A stretch of DNA of 21,485 bases from Hypsibius dujardini (Eukaryota; Tardigrada; Eutardigrada; Parachela; Hypsibiidae), in NCBI GenBank assembly GCA_001579985.1, contig LRSR01004677.1, positions 1 through 21,485 of the forward strand, written 5' to 3'. The notes under the pieces are model-generated. The model made no database searches. It was not told the DNA's origin and saw only the letters and a program-made list of their open reading frames with translations. The position numbers were made by a program, and so were the translations under genes. This document shows positions 1-10,119 of the stretch, piece by piece; the first letter of the stretch is position 1, and each line of letters begins with the position of its first letter.

Positions 1-7
1 CACATAC

Positions 8-113
8 ATCAGAATAGAGTTAATAGAGTGGACAGAGTTACAAACTAAGTATGATACTCGTGAGTTAAAGAACTATCATGATTGGATATGGGGACTTGAT
101 GGGCGTGTCCAAC
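8..113. repeat. Interspersed repeat copy, empty-site allele
   Basis: This stretch aligns with 19768-19803 joined to about 20134-20211, in the fucosyltransferase intron. Shared words include CAGAATAG, GAGTTA, ATGATTGGAT and GGACTTG followed by TCCAACATC. The intron copy is interrupted by a roughly 330-bp inverted-repeat element that is absent here, so this is an uninterrupted member of the same family. Its left edge may continue beyond the window. The family is not recognised. Confidence 0.6.
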
Positions 114-161
114 ATCATGTTTCTATCTCTGTGGGTTTATAATCCTCTATTGGGTATATAA

Positions 162-242
162 CCTCGCAGTTCACTACTTCCTAGTATTTGAATAAAATAC
201 TCCAATCCTTTCTTGACACGGATCAACGCGATTCAGAGTTCG
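162..242. repeat. Direct repeat, left copy (pair at 483-563)
   Basis: About 80 bases beginning CCTCGCAGTTCACTACTTCC recur at 483-563, 321 bases downstream, with roughly 90% identity by eye. The interval between them (243-482) holds no recognisable gene; small ORFs there look like chance. The rest of 1-725 shows nothing else I can name. Confidence 0.75.
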
Positions 243-482
243 CTTTATTTTGGACTAATTCAATAGATTTCGAACCGATTTTGATTTCGTACTGCATTTT
301 GGAGACGACTCCGCGTATACTCGCAGCAGGAAAGTTCCCTCCTGATCGGGCGCGTAGGTTGATGGGACAATGATGTAGGTGCCGGGTGGCATTCGGAATC
401 GGACGACCACTTGGCGAGAATTCATGAAGACGGGCGACTTGGCCACTGATGCTACGCTCTGTCTGTGTATGCTCTGTGTAAT

Positions 483-563
483 CCTCGCAGTTCACTACTT
501 CCTAGTATTTGAATAAAATATTCCAATCTTTCCTTGGCACGGGTCGGCGCGATTCAGAGTCCA
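483..563. repeat. Direct repeat, right copy (pair at 162-242)
   Basis: Second copy of the 80-base direct repeat described at 162-242. Differences are mostly transitions, for example AATACTCC against AATATTCC, which suggests a fairly old local duplication. Confidence 0.75.
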
Positions 564-725
564 CCAAACCACGTATTCAGTTAAGAAGCCGTACTGCGTC
601 CGGGTGCCTGCGAACTCCCGTGACACATTTGAGGGACTTCTTTAATCCTTCGGTCTTTAAAAGATTATGAAGCGTTATACCGCTTCAAATCCCGTCAGTG
701 TCTTCTTCCACTTGACTGTTCGCCA

Positions 726-970
726 ATTTTAAAAACGTCGGTTCGACATGAAACAAACAATTCTTTACGCTGCGAAATTTCATTATGCTCGAATGCAGCC
801 AGCAGTGTCGTCGCACATCTTCCCATAAGCGGCACATGATGAGCGAGCGCCATTTCTCAAGCCGCTGACTTGCGGTCCCGTAGCACTTACTCGCAGTCTC
901 AAGTGTTCTCAATCTTTCACGCAACCGAAACACAATTACCGCGTACGAAAAGACATTGATTTTTGACACA
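726..970. repeat. Duplicated 5' flank of the GT32 gene, left copy
   Basis: About 245 bases ending 70 bases before the GT32 start codon recur in the same orientation at 3132-3378, just after that gene's stop codon. Long stretches are identical (for example CACATCTTCCCATAAGCGGC and ATTTCTCAAGCCGCTGACTT). Overall identity looks close to 90%. Its position suggests it holds promoter or 5' UTR sequence of the gene, but no core promoter motif stands out. Confidence 0.85.
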
Positions 971-1039
971 TTTGACCTCTCATTCTTTACAAGTTTTTGT
1001 TTGTTAACGCGAAACAATAAAAGAACCCGCAAAACCGAG

Positions 1040-3092
1040 ATGAATCATTTCATCCTCGCTGATGCTTCACATTCCTGCAAACGGTTCCTTCGGAGTAAAA
1101 CGATTTTGCTGCTGACATTTTTCAGTCTGGGTCTGATTGTACTGGGAACTATGACCACCGTCGGTCCGGGAACGGGACGGAAACGGTCCGTCGTATTGGA
1201 AGATGACAAGTTGGTGGTCCTCTCGGCGAAGAATTACCGGATTCTCAAACGGAAAGCTGACGCCGCGTCGGTTGAAGGTCTCGTCGTTCCGCCGTTCGAA
1301 ATTCCAAAGCCGTTTTACCTTCATTACATCCGGTTCCAGCCGGACAATGGGGACATGACAATGCGGTTCGTTGACTATCTGAGTGTGCTGTCGGCAGTGC
1401 AGCATCTCAAGCCGGATGGAATTCTCGTCCACGGAGACGCAGAACCTCAAGGTACGGACAAACGAAGGGAATACTCCACAGTTGGATATTAACTTCCGGA
1501 CATTAAAATTAACTTATTATAAACTGTGAAGGCGTTTTACCAGCCATGTTTAAATTTATTGGCTTGATACGGAAAGAGAAAGGACGGGAAAGAGGAGAAA
1601 AAACTTGTCGGTCAAGTACGGCCTGTGTTTAGGAAGTTTGCTTATCTCTCTTCTGAATAAGAATTCCCCACCCATTTTGATGGCTCTGTTGTACATCAAA
1701 TGAAACAGTCCTCGGATGGTGTTCGATAATTTGATGAATCTCCCTCTCAATGTTCCATTTGTCTGGCAATCCGACAAACTCTCTTACTAACCAGCGGCCC
1801 GTCTAATCACCTGTCTGTCCGTCAATCCGTCCGTCGGTCCGTCTGTTCGTCCGTCCGTCCGTCCGTCCGTCCGTCTGTCCGTCCGTCCGTCCGTCCGTCC
1901 GTGTGTCTGTCCGTCCGTTGGTCCGTCCGTCTGTTCGTCCGTCCGTCTGTTCGTCCGTCCGTCCGTCTGTTCGTCCGTCCGTCTGTCGTCCATTCATCTG
2001 TCCGTCCGTCCGTCCGTCCGTCTGTACTTCTTTTGATTTGTCTATGCATTTATCCGTCCGTCCTCCGTTGTCATCCTTCCGACCACCCGTTCGTCCTATT
2101 CCTTCACTGTTACCGCTCAAACTGCCACCGCTTGATTGGCTGTCAACCTCTTCTCTAAAATCCCTCCGTCCGTGCCATTATCCCCAGTACATCTTTCTAT
2201 CCATCGAACCTTCCGTCAAGGAGTTCATCCGTTCGTCCATCCGTCCGGTAACTCCTTGATCCGATCTTTCCCGCGCTCACCGAGCCGTCCGCCCATTCAT
2301 TTTCCCGCCAAGCTGTCCATCTGTCCGTCAATCCTTTATACCAAGAACCTGAGCAATGTTTTACGTTTATCAGAGCTAAAGTTGTTTTGCATCCTAGGCA
2401 CCTACTGGAAAGATCTTGTGTCGCGGAACCTTGCGCGGTACTTGTTCAGAAACAAAACGACAGCAGCTGGCCAACGAAGGGGCACCCCGAAGGAGGTCGC
2501 GTATAAAGAACACGCCGCGGACATCTCCAAGCTCGACGTTCTCCTGGAATACGGCGGAGTCGTCGTCGATTTCGACGTCTTTTTCGTCCGCGGCGAACGG
2601 ATCAAGCAAATCCTCGCGAAGAAACGCGCCATCACGTGTTACGGCGACGTCGACGGCAACAACATCGGTCTGGTCGCCGCGCACACGGACTCGAAATTCC
2701 TGTGGGCGTGGCGACAGAGCTACCGCGACATTTACGTCGCCGACTGGAACTTCAATCAGTGCATGGTGAGTAAATATCTCAGCATCCTTTACCGGGATGA
2801 GGTTTACGTCCTCGACAAGGTCTGCAACAATCCCGCGACCAACCGGCTGGATGATTACTTCCAGCAACACGGTAAAATTCACTGGGAGAACTCGGTGGCC
2901 ATACATTCCTACGAACGACACGGTCGAGTCGCGATTGCCTCGCCCAAGGATTTGGAGGGCGATTTGACGACTCATAAAGAGCTTCTTCTGACAATTTATA
3001 ATAATAAACAGCTACCGCCGGCCGATCTCTCGTTTCAGGATGAAATAGATCCGCTGGCGTCGAAGCCTCTTGCCACTTTACTCAAGGCGTGA
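1040..3092 (+). CDS. GT32-type glycosyltransferase (Gly_transf_sug family), type II membrane protein
   Basis: Two-exon model: join(1040-1451, 2398-3092), 368 aa. The first in-frame ATG is at 1040; upstream the frame opens only through a TTG. The donor GT is at 1452-1453 (CAAG/GTACGG) and the acceptor AG at 2396-2397 (TCCTAG/GCACC). The split codon restores an HGDAEPQ-G-TYWKDLV junction typical of the family. Residues 21-38 form a signal anchor and about 39-75 a stem. The sugar-transferase domain follows: a DYLSVLSA block, the HGD..P motif, then HAADISKLDVLLEYGGV and the DFD metal-binding DxD motif (residues 195-197). GT32 enzymes transfer a sugar from a nucleotide-sugar donor in the Golgi lumen; the substrate here cannot be told. 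The intron is filled with CCGT repeats. A GTGAGT inside codons around 2765 is read as coding because the frame stays family-like. The gene looks intact. Confidence 0.85.
1811..2025. repeat. CCGT tetranucleotide microsatellite in the GT32 intron
   Basis: A nearly continuous array of CCGT/CTGT words lies in the 944-base intron 1452-2397 and decays into degenerate CCGT-rich sequence up to about 2330. It keeps long frames open on both strands (Ser-Val-Arg-Pro on +, Thr-Asp-Gly-Arg on -), but these are repeat artefacts and not genes. Confidence 0.9.
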
Positions 3093-3131
3093 TTGAAATA
3101 ATGTGACTGAAATAATCGCACTTTTGTTTTC

Positions 3132-3378
3132 CATTTAAACAACGTCGATTTGACATGAAACCAAACAGTTTTCTACGCTGCAAAATTTCATTATGCTCGA
3201 TTGCAGCCAGCAATGTCGTCGCACATCTTCCCATAAGCGGCGCATGATGAGCCGGCACTGTTTCTCAAGCCGCTGACTTGCGGTCCCGTAGCACTTACTC
3301 GCAGTCTGAAGTGTTTTCAAATTTTCACGCAACCGAAACACAATTACCGCGTATGAAAAGACATTGATTTTGACATAT
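3132..3378. repeat. Duplicated GT32 5' flank, right copy
   Basis: Second copy of 726-970, starting 40 bases after the GT32 stop codon. No exon follows it; at 3391 the sequence passes straight into a CCGT array like the one in the GT32 intron. This layout suggests the remains of a tandem gene copy whose first exon was lost, or a duplicated regulatory segment. No clear AATAAA signal lies between the stop codon and this copy. Confidence 0.85.
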
Positions 3379-3390
3379 TCCCGAGACTTA

Positions 3391-3523
3391 CGTCCGTTAG
3401 TCCGTCTGTCCGTCCAATCATCTGTCCGTTCGTCCGTCCGTCCAGCCATCTGTCCGTCCGTCCGTCCGTCTGTCCGTTCAGCCATCCATCGGTCCGTCCG
3501 TCCGTTCACCCATCCGTCCGTTT
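3391..3523. repeat. CCGT tetranucleotide microsatellite
   Basis: An imperfect array of CCGT words, decaying into CCGT-like sequence to about 3680. It directly follows the second copy of the GT32 flank. From 3524 to 4993 I see no recognisable gene. Small features there are a near-perfect palindrome at 3948-3962 and AT-rich tracts. Confidence 0.85.
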
Positions 3524-4993
3524 GCCGGTTCTCTAGTCCGACTGTTTTTTAATGTGTCCTGCCGTCTGTCAGTTCGACGGTCGGTTCGTGTATCAACTAG
3601 ACTGCTCGTTAGTCTGCCTTTTAGCTAGGCATCCAGTCCGCTAATCGTCCTTTTGAGGCCGGTCAGTCTTTCCGTCGATCCATTTTGCTTCATAGATTCT
3701 CCGTTTATTTCTCCCGCGTAATCCAGAACCGCTCGGAACATTCACGCAATGTAATCTTTGGTAACGCCTTCCACTTTTCGACCGGCGTAGTGGACATGCG
3801 AGTGGCATCTTTGTCCGGCATAGAAGTGCATAGAAACGGACTACCGGGTAGGAACTTACTTTTTGGGAAATATTTTCAAAGCACTAGCCTTCTTCCAATG
3901 AGCTTGAACAAAAATTCTAAAAAGGCTAAAATGTAGTAAATTTAACGAGCTTTTAAAGCTCCTTGTTAGATATGCGCCACCGCGCAGGACGGAACTGAAG
4001 TTTTGATTTTTCCCTATCAGTGGAACAAATTGGATTTGTCCCGGCGACAAATTTTGCCCATTTGGCTCTCCATAGTAACCAATCATCTAACTTTTCTAGT
4101 CTTTCTTAAAAATGAGAAATGCAACATCTAAAATGGCCATTTTGCGTAATTTTCTTTGGGCCTTCATAATCGCTGACCATTTGGGACCTCTAAAAATTCT
4201 TTCAGGATGAAAAATTCAATCGCCCAAGATAGGCGAAATTCTTCGAAATTTTCATATCTTGAAACGTTTTTTTTTCATCGAGGTCACATCGTACAGCAAA
4301 TTCTAACCAAACTTGAGCTCCATGCAGGCTCACGGATCACATTGCAAATTTAAAATGCTCTGGAGTCGATGATGGGTGTTTCTAAAAATGCGTAGGCAGC
4401 GTGGACCCAGAAGACGTCAGTGATGCCTCAGAGAGCTCCCTAGGAGCAGATCTGGTACCACTGCATGCAGCATCGTCATGATTCAGCCGATTGCTTTGAT
4501 TTTTTTTCTATAATACCAACCAGCATGTAACTACAATTTTATAGTTGACAATTTCAATTTGAAAATCATGGAAGTTTTCGGTAAATTTTCAAACGCTTCA
4601 ACGCTTTGTTTAGCTTGTTTGTTGCGTTGATAAAACCGTCTTTTGATAGTTTTCTTAGCAAGTCAGGCAAGGCATGTGCGTTGGTTTCGTTGATCGAGAA
4701 GGTCCATGAGAATCACCACACGATTATCTATGGGCACTACGGGGCACAGACGCCCCAAAATTGTGCTGTCGCGCCTAGCTATATGATTGAGTAACCATTA
4801 TCATTACTAGTCCATTATGTCTTAATCGTCGTCTTCCATTAGCTACTTTCTTTGTTTTTCCATTTACCTTTGGTCACCTTCTTTCTCTCTTGTCTCTTGT
4901 CTTCTGTACTATATAATCTGTTGGTGTAGTGTATGTTAGGCAGTACAACCAGTAATAAGATCTTTTCCGATTGTGCTCGCTACAGTGCTCTTT

Positions 4994-5368
4994 CGACGTT
5001 TTGTCCTCCAGACATTGTGTTCTGTCCTTTTGATATTTCATCCCCCAGACATTACGTCCGTTCAGGGAATGTGTTCTGTCCTTTTGACACTGCGTTCTTA
5101 CGACAATCTATTTCAACAAATATATAATCTCTGTCGGGGCAGAATATCTTGCGCCAGAACGTCTGGGGACTGTCTCTTCAACTAGGCTTCATGTCTGCAA
5201 GGAAACAATGTCTACGGCCAGATTGTCTGGGGAAGGTCTCGCCCCCTAGCCGTAATGTCTATGAGGACTAAATGTTTAGGGCCAGAATGTCTGGGGACTA
5301 AAAGTCAGGTAAGACACACAAAAAGGAAACAATGTCTGGAGGACACAATGTCGAGGGACAAAACGTCG
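4994..5368. mobile_element. Inverted-repeat (MITE-like) element with repeated GACATT words
   Basis: The ends are a perfect 13-base inverted repeat: CGACGTTTTGTCC at 4994-5006 and its complement at 5356-5368. Inside, words of the type CCAGACATT and TGTCTGGGGA recur many times, facing inward in the left part and outward in the right, so much of the element can fold back. There is no coding capacity. No convincing target-site duplication is visible, so the exact edges are uncertain. Confidence 0.55.
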
Positions 5369-5439
5369 GCGTCCCGTTTGTGTGACATATCCTTCCAGCA
5401 ACCTAACGGAACGTGACGCTTTTTATGAGCCCTCATCAC

Positions 5440-5785
5440 GTCGAATAATAATAAGTTGCACCCTGACAAAGCTTGGTTTACTTTGTGGCGCACTCACGAA
5501 TCGGTGTATCACCTCATGGGACAGGGCTTGATAGGTGTTTAAACGGATTCCAGCACGAATTGCTACGGTACATGCAACTCTAAACACGGAAGAAAGTGCG
5601 GTGCTCTAGGCCTTGCAACACCTGCAGACCAACGGCGCGTACGGACGGTCTGTATCAACAAAATCAAAGGTCAAATTCTGCCTGCCTCTGCCGTGAGGAC
5701 ATTTCCATGTTGTGTTGACCGAAACGATGAGGCATCGCCTAGGAATCCACAACCGCGAGCACATTCGCTCATCTCACATGGGCTT
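5440..5785. repeat. Diverged direct repeat, upstream copy
   Basis: Roughly 345 bases align with 6305-6665 at perhaps 60-65% identity. Shared blocks include AAAGCTTGGTT, a CGGTGT..CACCTCA block, TGCCTGCCT.TGCCGTGA.GACATTTC and CATTCG. The 6305 copy lies just upstream of the GT92 gene, so this copy may be the flank of a lost gene copy. From 5786 to 6304 I see no gene. Confidence 0.55.
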
Positions 5786-6304
5786 TGTCAACTTTTGCCA
5801 ATTAGATGTTTATAAAAGTGAAATATTTTTGACAACAAAAAATCCCTTTCAAATTTTGCAGTCCTCATTTTTCCGGTTTCCGGTTTCTGATTTCAAATAC
5901 CTATCGTCAGAAAATAAAAATTGGCAAGTCTTTCCAAAGTGACTAATCAAGTTTTAGGTCTCGAAGGCTTTGTCGATCGCGGTTATACCTTACACCCTTT
6001 TCGGTGATCTACCGGACAGTGACTGTGCGCTCCCGATTTCAAGGGTCGATTTTAGGTCCAGCCCGAAAACACGTTTCGTCGCTCGCTTGGTTGTTCATTC
6101 AGATTCACTTAAACTTCATTGACTTTGAATTTCGAAACGGAATTCATCATTTCAATCAAGCAAGGTAGCATAGGCTGTTAGGCAAAAACCAACGGACCAA
6201 TCACGGACAAGTGAACGGAATTGAACGATCTGTGATGGGAAGCTTAATGGGAATCAATCAATCAAGCGGTGGTGGGGCATAATCGACCCTTGAGAGTGGG
6301 AGCG

Positions 6305-6665
6305 TAAAAGGAATAATGGACTGAGCCTTTATAAAGCTTGGTTGTGGCTTTGTGCGCACCATCGCAGCGGTGTGTCTCACCTCAAAGGCGGGGCTTAATA
6401 CGAGATCAACGAATCTCACCACGCGTTGCCACATGCTCCACTTGAAGCGGAGGAACACTTCCAACAAGCTTCCAACACTCACAGAGCGACAGTGCATCAC
6501 ACATACGGACGCGCTGCTGCAGAATGCAGGCACAATCAACGGTATCAGAGGTAACATTCGGGCTGCCTGCCTATGCCGTGACGACATTTCGATGTAGCGT
6601 CAACCGAAACGGCAAGGCTAATCAAAACGAACCGTGCGTACATTCGTTAAATCTAATCTTATCCG
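6305..6665. repeat. Diverged direct repeat upstream of the GT92 gene
   Basis: Partner of 5440-5785. It ends about 230 bases before the GT92 start codon and probably overlaps its promoter region. Small ORFs on both strands are not conserved between the two copies. Confidence 0.55.
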
Positions 6666-6894
6666 AAGCGCTAAGCGTTCACTTTCACCGGCGTTTCCAA
6701 TACGCGCTTGCTTCATGTAACCCAGAATGGGTATGGACCAATACAGTCAGCTTCCATGATTTACATTCTTAAATGGATTTCTGTTAAGACAACTTCTTTG
6801 GTTGGTATATTATCTCTGGGCTCTCCGCCGGTTTCGGAGCAGCAGTCTTATTGCTTCCTGCCGCACCTTCTTTAGCGGCCACCATCAGCAGACT

Positions 6895-9604
6895 ATGGAC
6901 TCGCCACAAGGGGTGCAGTTACACCGGGCGACCCGTCTTGTCACCACTCTAACAACGCTGGTGGGAATCCTCAGCTTCGGTTTGATTGGATTCACATTCT
7001 TCATGGAGACCGTCGGTCCGGAGCCTTATCCAGAGTACCGCGGTTTTGTATCATTTAAAAAACCGTTCACAACCACACAGGCACCCTCGGATCGCTTGGG
7101 TGAAATTCCGTCTAGTCCGTCTCCGTCTCCGTCTCCGTCTCGGTCTCGGTCTGTCCCAAGGGATGCACCGAAATGGCGAAAGATCTTCACCGACTTTTAC
7201 TTGTACTCCGTTTACGCGGCAGCCAGTGACCCAGCGGAAATACACGCCGTGGTGATGGCCCCCGTCAAGGCCAACGGAGTCAACTTCTGGAACGAGAGCA
7301 GCTGCACATGCACATACCTTTACACTGCCGATTCTAACCGTCAACGCCAAAATTTAACCGTCCAAGGCGTCCAAGAAGAACTACCAGAAGCTCATTCAGA
7401 CATGGGATACAATTTCGCCGCCGGTCGGCTACGGTGTCCGTTCTTCCCGTCCGAGTTTGCTGAAGACAGTTTTGTGGAGTTTGCCTGTCGATACCGAGAC
7501 CTCTTCGGTAGGGTGACGGTTCGCACACCGGATCCCATCCGTCAGCCACCGCCACCGTTGACCTTCGCCCATTGCGGCTTCATCACCGGCGGCATCTACA
7601 ACCAGAATCCCGCCTCGGTGTTGGAGTTCATCGAGTACCACCGACTGATGGGCATCAGTCGGTTCCTCTGGAACGGACAGAGTGTTACCGGCAAGACGTG
7701 GCAGGTGTTGCAGTACTACATTGACGCCGGGGTGATGGAGTACAGTGAATGGGCACCGAACGTCGGCAGCGGGAAGACTTACCACAATCACGGACAAGTG
7801 GCTGCTCAGTACGACTGCATGCTCCGAACGGCCACGCAGTTTGACTACACAGCCATGTGTAAGTGATGAAAGCGATGAAACAGTTCAGTGAGTTTCAGGC
7901 ATCGCCCGTCAAGTTTCTAGAAGTCGTGAAGTGTCTCCGTCTTTAAAGTCAATAGCTTCGATCGTCAACCCGGCTTTTGGTATAATATAATAGTTCCGTT
8001 TTTCAGTCTCTGTGCTCTCCGTTTAACTCTCTGGTAGCCGGGTGTTTTAGGTAGCCGGGTAGTCCTGGGTCAGCCAAAGTTGGCTTAAATAGGGAAAGTA
8101 CCGGACTTGAATGGTTGGCATGACAAGGGTTCATTTGGTACTTTCCCTGCTCGGTTAGTACCGTACCGCCAGGCGGCGCTGTTGCGTCTCCACAGAACAA
8201 CCTGACAACAGCTGACATTTTGCCAATAGGGAATCAAAACATCTTCCTAGTGAGTTCAATTTTTTCATTCCGCTCGCGATTGCTTGTTTACTTCAATTTC
8301 AACAGGATTTTATTGGTATGGTCGTTGGCTAGAACCCTTTTACTTTCGAAGCCCGGAAATTTCTCCAGCACACACCGCAAGTTAGTGTACAAGCCATTTA
8401 AGTTTAAGCCAAGTTATGACTTCTTACCACCTCCAAAAGTGTTTTTCAAAAGTTGTTTTTACTTTATATTTTACGGTTCTGTTAGTGGATCAAAGCAAAA
8501 AACCGTATCAAAAAAGTCCAAATGATCGATGAGCAAATGGAGTTTGAAGCAAGAATTAAGCCAGTGTACGCTGATCCAGCTTACACTGACCACAGTTGGT
8601 CAGTTGACCAACTCAGAGGACCATAGTTGGTCAGTTGACCAGCTCAGAGAACCATAGTTGGTCAGTTGGTCAGTTGACCAGCTCAGAGAACCATAGTTGG
8701 TCAGTTGGTCAGTTGACCAGCTCAGAGGACCATAGTTGGTCAGTTGACCAACTGAGAGAGTTAAGGATTGGAACCGTGCTTAGTGTCTTTGAAGGCGCCA
8801 ACTTATTTCAGTTGCCACTCTCAATCGTTCCGTCAGACAGTCTATTTGTCAAGCGTGCTTTCCCAGTCCCTGTCTCTATCGGGTTGCGATCTAACTGCAT
8901 CTCCAGTCTTGCTTCCCGGTAACTCAGGTGGTGCCTTTGTTCAACTTCAGTCGCTCATTTCGTCGTCCGTCTGTACTGCTTCCTACCCTCTTGTTGCGTC
9001 CTCCATACATTCGGCTTAGAATTATCCTGATCCGTCTCTGCGTCAACTCTTAATTGCTTTGTCCGTCAGGTTTTTTTCTAACAACATTCTTGAACTCCTT
9101 TACCGTATCACATCACTTACACTTGATTCGTTGGCTGTTGCAGTTGATCCCGACGAATACTTCGCAACTTCCCTACAGCCACCGACATTTGCCAGCATCG
9201 TCCGAAACGGCACAACCGACTGCGCCATGGTCCGAAGCGCCTTCACGGATCCCGCCGCCGTCTACGGCGATGTATTCGAATCGGGCAGTCCACTTTTGCG
9301 GACCGCCCGACTGACCAATCGATCCTCAAAGGTGTTCCCGTTCCACGAACGGGCAAAGTACGCCTGTCGCATGAGGAAGGTCGACGTGGCGGAAATCCAC
9401 GTGACATTAACCTACCGTGGGACGGTGAAGGAGGTCGTCTCACCACCGGAAGAAACGATACTTCTGCATCTCCGCTGGACGGACGCCCGTGGCAAGTTCT
9501 ACGCGGGTTTTGACAAGCCAATGGTCCAGGACGGACGGGCAGCCGCGCTTGCTGGACAACTGCAGCCGAGAGTGGCCGAAGTGTGGCGAAAGATTTTCGG
9601 CTGA
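6895..9604 (+). CDS. GT92 (DUF23) family glycosyltransferase, type II membrane protein
   Basis: Two-exon model: join(6895-7858, 9144-9604), 474 aa. The ATG at 6895 is the first in frame; further upstream only a TTG is available. The donor GTAAGT is at 7859-7864 and the acceptor TTGCAG ends at 9143. Joining them creates TAM-F-DPDEYF, the family's DxD-type metal site (D323, D325). Residues 15-37 are the signal anchor. A Ser-Pro/Ser-Arg stem follows at about 73-86. The GT92 core in exon 1 has FAHCGF, then VLEFIEYHRLMGI, a glycine-rich step and a QYDCMLR block. Exon 2 carries the C-terminal half. Members in other animals include galactosyltransferases acting on core fucose of N-glycans (C. elegans GALT-1); the substrate here is unknown. 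The 1,285-base intron is repeat-bearing. No break is seen. Confidence 0.87.
7112..7152 (+). repeat. Coding TCCGTC hexanucleotide repeat in the GT92 stem
   Basis: Repeated TCCGTC/TCGGTC units encode alternating Ser-Pro then Ser-Arg between the membrane anchor and the catalytic domain. Six-base units keep the frame, so length change here would be tolerated in the stem. Confidence 0.85.
8092..8149. repeat. Inverted repeat in the GT92 intron
   Basis: AGGGAAAGTACC at 8092-8103 is matched by its perfect complement at 8138-8149, with a 34-base loop. A 10-base direct repeat GTAGCCGGGT lies shortly upstream. It could be the core of a small inverted-repeat element; its edges are not clear. Confidence 0.5.
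8584..8760. repeat. Minisatellite of about 31-40 bp in the GT92 intron, five units
   Basis: Five units of the form CATAGTTGGTCAGTTGACC followed by a CTCAGAG block. Two units carry an extra TTGGTCAG. Each unit contains a dyad, TTGGTCA-GT-TGACCAA, so the single strand could form a chain of hairpins. It lies in the intron, 384 bases before the acceptor. Confidence 0.9.
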
Positions 9605-9639
9605 TTAAGCTGATCTTTGTTTGCGCTGGTCGCAATACA

Positions 9640-9645
9640 AATAAA
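9640..9645 (+). terminator. AATAAA polyadenylation signal of the GT92 gene
   Basis: AATAAA lies 35 bases after the stop codon at 9602-9604 and is followed by five tandem ATTTC units (9651-9675), a plausible T-rich downstream element. It fits a short 3' UTR. Confidence 0.65.
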
Positions 9646-10062
9646 TGGTCATTTCATTTCATTTCATTTCATTTCAACACTTTTGGCATGAAATTGGGAA
9701 GATGCTCAATGCGTTTTGTACGTTCTGACTCCGTGGCAGCAACATTGTTGTTTCTTTCAGTTTCAATGTGCTTCTCATTTGGAAGAAAGTTTTTTGTGGC
9801 TTTTCTTGACCTGCTTGGCAGGCAAGAGTTTTATAGTCACGACAGTGCTTGACCAATTAGAACATGACAAACAAATTAGCATCTCTGTCATTTGGGATTC
9901 CCATGCAGCGGTCGGTGACTTCTGTGATTTGAAGTCTAAGTGAAAAAAGGTCGAACTAAACATGACAGAAACGGACTCTCTTTAGCCAGTTTAATCCGTC
10001 AGTGCGTGGTCACCGTTTGGAGCGACCCGGCTGATGTCGACGCCTTTTTCCGTGTTTCTTCG

Positions 10063-10119
10063 AAGACATTATGCTTTGTGTACTCGACCGGCATAATAAT
10101 CGCGATATTTGTTGATGAC
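10063..10119 (+). pseudogene. Possible fossil of a Copia-type reverse transcriptase
   Basis: In one + frame, about 19 residues ending GIIIAIFVDDI resemble the catalytic strand of Ty1/Copia reverse transcriptases, where a short hydrophobic run precedes YVDD. The frame is closed by a stop seven codons later, and I see no integrase, RNase H or LTR nearby. The match is short and could be chance. The rest of 9676-10319 shows nothing recognisable. Confidence 0.25.

Noticed and set aside
685-1032. Antisense open frame of 115 codons in the GT32 flank, with a similar frame at 3135-3509 in the duplicate
   Set aside because: About 70 residues are shared, but most differences between the copies change the amino acid and few are silent. 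That fits DNA-level duplication of non-coding sequence, not selection on a protein.
1787-2259. Several ORFs of 68-118 codons across the CCGT array on both strands
   Set aside because: They are translations of a tetranucleotide repeat inside an intron whose splice sites restore a conserved protein.
2764-2771. Possible splice donor GTGAGTAA inside GT32 exon 2
   Set aside because: The frame stays open and family-like directly across it, and no matching acceptor with a better protein join is seen before the stop codon.
2394-2975. 193-codon - strand ORF opposite the GT32 second exon
   Set aside because: It is a shadow of the conserved + strand exon, which carries the HAAD and DFD motifs.
8166-8179. 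CTCF-like core CCGCCAGGCGGCGC in the GT92 intron
   Set aside because: It differs from the CTCF consensus at two positions and is largely explained by the perfect palindrome CCGCC-A-GGCGG; no support from context.
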